From the NCBI RefSeq assembly GCF_016522075.1, contig NZ_JAEHFW010000002.1, forward strand, positions 558,001 through 622,000: 64,000 nt of DNA, read 5' to 3'. Under the pieces are notes generated by a model. The model made no database searches. It saw only the letters and a list, made by a program, of their open reading frames with translations, and was not told where the DNA came from. This stretch comes from Mucilaginibacter segetis (GTDB taxonomy: Bacteria > Bacteroidota > Bacteroidia > Sphingobacteriales > Sphingobacteriaceae). This document shows positions 59,534 through 64,000 of this stretch, in pieces. Every line of letters starts with the position of its first letter. Position 1 is the stretch's first letter. Made by a program: the position numbers and the translations under genes.

Positions 59534-60010
59534 TTAATGTTTATCTTTTTTTCGTTCGTTCTTTCTCTCTTTTTTCATTGCCTTAACTGCTTTTCGACTA
59601 TTGTTAGTCCAATGTTTGGCATACTTAACATCATGACTGTCTCTTATAATTACCTGACTTTTATGGTCTTTGTAGCCTACATATTTAGTCCTGATAATGT
59701 CGTTATGCACCCATGGGGTGTGCTCGTTTACAACAACTTTATAACCGTTATAAAGGTTATAGTTTTTATATTTTGCAGGTAATGCCCTGCTGTGTACCCA
59801 TGCGTTATTATTATAATAAACGTATTGATGAGCCGGAACATCATAATAAGTATCAATATCCGGTATGTAGTAATAATCTACATGGTCATATCCTACAGGC
59901 CCCCATTCAGGTTGACTGCCGATATTAATATTTACACTGAGTTGTGCTTTTACTATTTGTATTGATAAACAGCTAAAAAATATTGCTGTTGATAAAATTA
60001 ACTTTTTCAT
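59534..60010 (-). CDS. Secreted basic hypothetical protein
   Basis: About 158 aa from ATG 60010 (MKKLILSTAIFFSCLSIQIV), chosen because it starts a signal peptide. The mature part has many Tyr and His (VGYDHVDYYYIPDIDTYYD, VPAHQYVYYNNNAWVHSR) and a very basic Lys/Arg-rich tail. Similar Tyr/His-rich periplasmic proteins are widespread in Sphingobacteriaceae, without known role. Confidence 0.65.
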   Translation of the reverse strand: MKKLILSTAIFFSCLSIQIVKAQLSVNINIGSQPEWGPVGYDHVDYYYIPDIDTYYDVPAHQYVYYNNNAWVHSRALPAKYKNYNLYNGYKVVVNEHTPWVHNDIIRTKYVGYKDHKSQVIIRDSHDVKYAKHWTNNSRKAVKAMKKERKNERKKDKH

Positions 60011-60122
60011 AATTGTTATTGTTTGAAGTATGACAGTCAATTATGAGTATAGTTTAATAAAATATGAACTGAAGCTACCGCTCAGCTTAATATAGCTTAG
60101 ATGTTACAATTTAATAATATGA

Positions 60123-61853
60123 TTATTCCTCGGTGTTTACGTTTTCCTTATCGGCTTTGGTCATAGCTAAAACGGGTTTGCCAATAATTTTATAATTACC
60201 ATCTCCTCGTAAAATAGATGCAAGTTGAGAAGGGGCTTCCATTGTTTTTATCGCTTTGTCAAGTTCTGTATCGTATTTAAAGTTGGCCTCATACCTTCCT
60301 TTTTCATAATAATAACGCGAAGCGATTTCATTTTCAAGGACTTGTTCTATTTCCTGCTTGTGTAATTGCAGGTCATTCTTTTTAGTGCTTAATATTTTGG
60401 CTTTTAATTCCTCATACTCCGGCTTTATTTCATCAAATTGCTTTTCGCGGGTAGCCACGTCTTTTAAACTTGTAAGCATTTTTTCCGAAACAGTATTATA
60501 GGAATAATTTTTATCTGCCAGATATTTTATAAAATCGTTGTATTCCGTTTCGGATAAAGTAAAGTTGCGTGGGTCACCGATTCTTGGATGAGCAATTCGG
60601 TATTGCGTTGCATAATCAAATATAAAAAGTTTAGTTACCAACGTTTGTGTAATATTGGCAAATCGTTCCTGTTTAATAAAAATATCCGGATAAACGCCAC
60701 TCCCGTCGTATACAGAGCGACCATTTTTTGTCTTAAATTCATGAAGCAATGAATCAGCGAATTTTATTACACTTCCATCATCTTTCCGGTGTGCATAATC
60801 TAATTCCTGAACGCAACGACCTGAAGGAATATAATATTTTGCGACTGTAATTTTAACCAGGCTGTTATAGGGTAAAGAGAATGTTTGTTGAACCAAACCC
60901 TTGCCGTAGCTACGCTGGCCAATAATTATTGCTCTGTCTAAATCCTGTAATGCGCCGGCAACTATTTCTGATGCCGATGCCGACCGGCTATTTACCAAAA
61001 CAACTAAAGGCAGGTTAGGTTCTATAGGATTATTTATGGTGTTATAAGTAAAGTTTTTCTCCTTTATTTTCCCCTTTTGGGAAACTACCATTACATCCTT
61101 CTCAACAAAAAGATTAACAATTTTTACAGCTTCCTGTAAAATGCCGCCGCCGTTTGACCGGAGATCAAGTATTATACCATTCGGATTATTTTTTTTTAAA
61201 GCCACCAAAGCATCGGTAACTTCATTAGCCGAATTTTCGAGGAATTTATTAAGCTTAATATACCCCATGTTACCGCCAACCATTCCGTAATAAACAACGT
61301 TCGGTTGTTTTATTTCAGCACGAATCAACGTTTTTTCAACTGGTGCATCCCCCTCACGTTTCAGAAGTAATCTGATTTGCGCACCTTTTGAACCCTTTAA
61401 TAAAGAGCTGACCTCATCGTTGGTTTTGCCAGCGAGATCTATATTGTTTATTTTAATTAACTCGTCTCCCTGTCTGACATCTGCTTTTTGAGCGGGGAAT
61501 CCTTCAAAAATATCAGATATGTAAATCTTTCCTTTACGTGAAAAGATACTGGCACCTATGCCGCCATATTGAGTGCTGACATAGTGCAGCTTATAATCCT
61601 CTATCTCCGATTCTGGTACGAATTCGGTATATGGATCAAGACCATTAAGCATGGCATCAACACCAGTTTTAACTAACTTGGCTGAGTTGATATCATCAAC
61701 ATAATTGATGTTAACTTCTTTATAGACAGATGCAAAGACATCAAGATTTTTGGAGATCTGAAAAAGATCGTCATTAAAACTCCACAATAGCACAGCAATG
61801 GCCATTGCCCCGGCAAATAGTACGGGCTTTTTTAATTTACTAATGCGCTGCAT
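60123..61853 (-). CDS. S41 C-terminal processing protease (CtpA-like)
   Basis: A 576-aa protein with one N-terminal membrane anchor (VLFAGAMAIAVLLWSF). A PDZ domain follows at about 95-180 (YGGIGASIFSRKGKIYISDI, PAQKADVRQGDELIKINNID), then the S41 protease core with Ser in SRSASASEIVAGALQ and Lys in GQRSYGKGLVQQ. It cleaves the C-termini of periplasmic or envelope proteins. The tail (about 440-576) is charged and helical, as in Bacteroidota relatives. The gene stands alone. Confidence 0.92.
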   Translation of the reverse strand: MQRISKLKKPVLFAGAMAIAVLLWSFNDDLFQISKNLDVFASVYKEVNINYVDDINSAKLVKTGVDAMLNGLDPYTEFVPESEIEDYKLHYVSTQYGGIGASIFSRKGKIYISDIFEGFPAQKADVRQGDELIKINNIDLAGKTNDEVSSLLKGSKGAQIRLLLKREGDAPVEKTLIRAEIKQPNVVYYGMVGGNMGYIKLNKFLENSANEVTDALVALKKNNPNGIILDLRSNGGGILQEAVKIVNLFVEKDVMVVSQKGKIKEKNFTYNTINNPIEPNLPLVVLVNSRSASASEIVAGALQDLDRAIIIGQRSYGKGLVQQTFSLPYNSLVKITVAKYYIPSGRCVQELDYAHRKDDGSVIKFADSLLHEFKTKNGRSVYDGSGVYPDIFIKQERFANITQTLVTKLFIFDYATQYRIAHPRIGDPRNFTLSETEYNDFIKYLADKNYSYNTVSEKMLTSLKDVATREKQFDEIKPEYEELKAKILSTKKNDLQLHKQEIEQVLENEIASRYYYEKGRYEANFKYDTELDKAIKTMEAPSQLASILRGDGNYKIIGKPVLAMTKADKENVNTEE

Positions 61854-61922
61854 TATATCATACTCCTTAACCTTAAAACTTAAACATACATAAAGCTTCG
61901 CAGCTTTTATAATGTGAGCTTA

Positions 61923-62138
61923 TTAAAGCCGGTTGTTATCAATATTAACCAGCGCCTTTTTTAATGTAAATACGATGTATTTTCTGTCGCGGTTAACCAA
62001 ATTCATTAAACGGGATATAAGCGTTTCTTCTTGTCCTTCGGTATAATTTAATTGTTCGTCAGTAAGGTGGTTGTATTTTCGTTGAACCTTAATTTTTATG
62101 CGTTCCCAATCTTTATTACTGATAGTGATCTCTGCCAT
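61923..62138 (-). CDS. CsbD-like small stress protein
   Basis: The 71-aa protein has the CsbD pattern of a Trp near the start, then LTDEQL and a GQ-E segment: DWERIKIKVQRKYNHLTDEQ, LNYTEGQEETLISRL. CsbD proteins are induced under stress in many bacteria; the molecular role is unclear. It is separate from the protease gene by 70 bp. Confidence 0.65.
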   Translation of the reverse strand: MAEITISNKDWERIKIKVQRKYNHLTDEQLNYTEGQEETLISRLMNLVNRDRKYIVFTLKKALVNIDNNRL

Positions 62139-62314
62139 GGAAATAAAATTATTTTAGCAAAAATATAAAAATACAACGTTGCTTCGTTTAAAATGCGGCT
62201 AATTATTAAACTTTTACCTTTAAGCCCAATCTATTGATACTTTAAATCCAACTAATTTAAATAGAATGGGTTTATATTAAATTACATATGTTTATTTATC
62301 TAAAAACTATAACT

Positions 62315-62896
62315 ATGAAAAAGTACATTTTAGGGTTTGCAGTTATTATACTTACAACCGTTAGTGCTCATGCACAATTCTCTTTAGGGGCTAAAGCAGG
62401 CGTTAATTTTTCTAAGATCAACACAGATAATTTAGATGAGTCAATAATAGCAGGATATCAGGCTGGTTTATTTGCTCGTGTAGGAAAAAGTCTTTTTATA
62501 CAGCCAGAACTTTACTTAAGCAGTACGGGGGGTAAATTTGATTCTAATGACAACGGAACCGCATATAACGGTAAGGTTAGGTTTACTAACTTAAATGTTC
62601 CGTTATTAATTGGTAAATATTTTGGAGGTCAAAATTTAAATATACACATCATGGCCGGGCCGGTTTATACCTATGTATTAGATAAGAACGCCAGCTTTTC
62701 GGATAATTTCAATCAGGCATATCACGATTTTGGAGATTATAACAACAGCACTTTGGGATTTCAGGCAGGAGCAGGACTTGATCTTGGCCATATCACAGCT
62801 GATTTGCGTTATGAAGGCGGGCTGACAAAAATAAATGACAATTACGGACAGCGTCAGAATATTTGGTCGCTTAGCGTTGGCTTTAAGTTCTTTTAA
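62315..62896 (+). CDS. Outer-membrane beta-barrel protein (PorT/OmpX-like)
   Basis: About 193 aa from ATG 62315 (MKKYILGFAVIILTTVSAHA), which gives a correct signal peptide; an ATG at 62288 is in frame but adds residues before the signal. The mature protein shows the OMP_b-brl_2 pattern of alternating strands (FSLGAKAGVNFSKI, AGYQAGLFARVGKSLFIQPE, LNVPLLIGKYFGGQ, LGFQAGAGLDLGHITADLRY) and ends with Phe (SVGFKFF), the signal for outer-membrane assembly. Confidence 0.85.
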   Translation: MKKYILGFAVIILTTVSAHAQFSLGAKAGVNFSKINTDNLDESIIAGYQAGLFARVGKSLFIQPELYLSSTGGKFDSNDNGTAYNGKVRFTNLNVPLLIGKYFGGQNLNIHIMAGPVYTYVLDKNASFSDNFNQAYHDFGDYNNSTLGFQAGAGLDLGHITADLRYEGGLTKINDNYGQRQNIWSLSVGFKFF

Positions 62897-62933
62897 GAGA
62901 TAAATTCAGTAAGCTTTGGATTAAGAGAGGATC

Positions 62934-63539
62934 TCAAATTAAATTTTTAGATTTTAGATCCTCTTTTAACTGTTCTGGCGAAGTGAAATGCACACAAGTT
63001 ATACCTAAGTTTTCTGCCGCTAAAATGTTGCGGTAATTATCGTCGATAAATAATGCCTCTGCAGGATTAACATTGTATCTGTTTAATAAGATATTATAAA
63101 ATTGAGGCGAAGGTTTGCGCATTTTTTCAGTGCCTGAAACTACTATACCGTCAAACCAACTCAAAAAATCAAATTTGGCAATAGCCTTAGGAAAGGTTTC
63201 TGCCGACCAATTAGTGAGTGCATATATTTTATATCTGCCACTTTCCTTTAGTTCTTTAAAAATTTCAACGGTTCCATAAAAGGCTTCGCCAAGCATCTCA
63301 TCCCAGCGATCATAAAACGCACGTATGTTTTTTTCGTGTTCCGGATGTTCTTTAATTAAAGCTGCTGTACCTTCAGCTAAACTACGTCCGGCATCCTGCT
63401 CTTCATTCCAATCAGATGTGGTTATGTTTTTAAGGAAATCAAGCATTTCCTGTTCATCGTCAAAAATTGTTCGGTACATATAATGGGGGTTCCAGTCAAT
63501 CAGCACCGCACCCAAGTCAAAAATAATTGTATTGATCAC
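62934..63539 (-). CDS. HAD-family hydrolase
   Basis: The 201-aa phosphatase-like protein has motif I FDLGAVLIDWNP with the nucleophile Asp near residue 8, motif II in YALTNWSAE, motif III Lys near EKMRKPSPQFY and motif IV EALFIDDNYRNILAAENLG. A helical cap sits between I and II. It is the HAD-IA type of Bacteroidota, with unknown substrate. The start overlaps the stop of the lipoprotein gene by 4 bp. Confidence 0.88.
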   Translation of the reverse strand: MINTIIFDLGAVLIDWNPHYMYRTIFDDEQEMLDFLKNITTSDWNEEQDAGRSLAEGTAALIKEHPEHEKNIRAFYDRWDEMLGEAFYGTVEIFKELKESGRYKIYALTNWSAETFPKAIAKFDFLSWFDGIVVSGTEKMRKPSPQFYNILLNRYNVNPAEALFIDDNYRNILAAENLGITCVHFTSPEQLKEDLKSKNLI

Positions 63540-63919
63540 TTCTTTTTAATCTTCTTTTCGTGTTTAAACTCATATACCTTAACTCCGGTTACCACCGAAT
63601 CTTTGTTAAGATAAAAAATCAGGCTTTTAAAATATAAGGTGTCAGCCAAATCCATCTTGCGGGTTATCTCATAAGAAAAACTTCTGTCAGTGTGGCTATT
63701 TCGTTGAGGGTAATCTAATAAGTTTATTACCTGCTTATAACTCATCCCCTTTAATTTATGATTTTGTAAAAGGTCCTCAACCATTGTATAGCGTTTTGGC
63801 CAGCTTATTCCATCACCGTCGTTCCAACCTTCAGTAGTGAACTTCTCCTGGTTACGGCACCCTGATATTGCCAACAACAAAAAAAATGGGAATACATAAT
63901 TTATGAGGGACTTTTTCAT
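63536..63919 (-). CDS. Putative lipoprotein
   Basis: The 127-aa protein has a lipoprotein signal with Cys in LLLAISGCRNQEKF. A small domain includes LKGMSYKQVINLLDYPQRNS, reminiscent of SmpA/BamE-like folds in shape, and ends with a basic tail. It lies in an operon with the HAD gene and the partial gene upstream. Confidence 0.65.
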   Translation of the reverse strand: MKKSLINYVFPFFLLLAISGCRNQEKFTTEGWNDGDGISWPKRYTMVEDLLQNHKLKGMSYKQVINLLDYPQRNSHTDRSFSYEITRKMDLADTLYFKSLIFYLNKDSVVTGVKVYEFKHEKKIKKK

Positions 63920-63920
63920 G

Positions 63921-64000
63921 TTAATTATTTTCTAGCAAGTATTTCTTAAATCCGGCAAAGTCTACGTCCAAACTTACGGCTTTACTTTCTTTTTCTGATA
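63921..64000 (-). CDS. Partial CDS, C-terminal end only
   Basis: On the minus strand the last 25 codons of a gene enter the window, reading SEKESKAVSLDVDFAGFKKY and LLENN before TAA. The stop is one base from the lipoprotein ATG, so the genes form an operon. The product cannot be identified from this stub. Confidence 0.6.
   Translation of the reverse strand, partial: SEKESKAVSLDVDFAGFKKYLLENN

Overview
The window looks like the genome of a Bacteroidota bacterium, most likely Sphingobacteriaceae (Mucilaginibacter/Pedobacter-like). The grounds are a FecI/FecR-controlled SusC/SusD pair, LytTR regulators, MauE and DUF6520-type genes, Bacteroidetes-style conjugation genes (TraE/F/G/J/K/M/N), a promoter motif of the TAnnTTTG type and AT-rich spacers. 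The genus is an inference; no 16S rRNA is present.

Left part (1-23 kb), AT-rich and mosaic. It opens inside the 3' half of a BREX-type brxL gene, then has a twice-frameshifted remnant of an alpha-oxoamine synthase, an unidentified 389-aa protein, a small secreted protein and an XRE-type regulator. Next is an outer-membrane uptake locus: ECF sigma factor, FecR anti-sigma, SusC with STN domain, SusD and a TlpA-like thioredoxin, followed on the other strand by a DUF6520-like peptide and MauE. After Crp-, LuxR- and GNAT-type genes comes a candidate RiPP locus: a full-length LanB-type dehydratase, a LytS-like kinase, an overlooked 51-aa Thr/Ser-rich peptide without cysteine (20781-20936), and two LytTR response regulators.

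Central part (about 23.2-58.4 kb), visibly more GC-rich: the backbone of an integrative conjugative element (ICE) of the Bacteroidetes tra type. In order it holds a GC-rich strongly folding non-coding block, a Toprim primase-like gene, a DNA methyltransferase, a candidate oriT, a MobC-like protein, a phased 8-bp GAT array, a relaxase, a ParA-like ATPase, the type IV secretion genes, an 1820-aa methylase-helicase (DarB-like), the coupling protein, an M23 peptidase, an ArdC-like protein, accessory proteins, a small HTH (Xis-like) protein and a tyrosine recombinase. The recombinase ends the element beside tRNA-Asp. I found no second copy of the tRNA end, so the other ICE boundary is not fixed: either near 23.2 kb by composition, or left of the window with the 1-23 kb genes as cargo.

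Right part (58.5-64 kb): ordinary chromosome, with tRNA-Asp and its terminator, a few secreted or envelope proteins, a CtpA-like S41 protease, a CsbD-like protein, an outer-membrane beta-barrel protein, a HAD hydrolase and a lipoprotein.

The most unusual signals are the 30-unit octamer GAT array flanked by a 10-bp direct repeat in front of the relaxase, the cysteine-free LanB substrate candidate with helically phased promoter repeats, two folded non-coding blocks, an 82-bp intergenic repeat shared by two distant regulated genes, and a recurring basic Gly-Arg C-terminus on unrelated ICE proteins.
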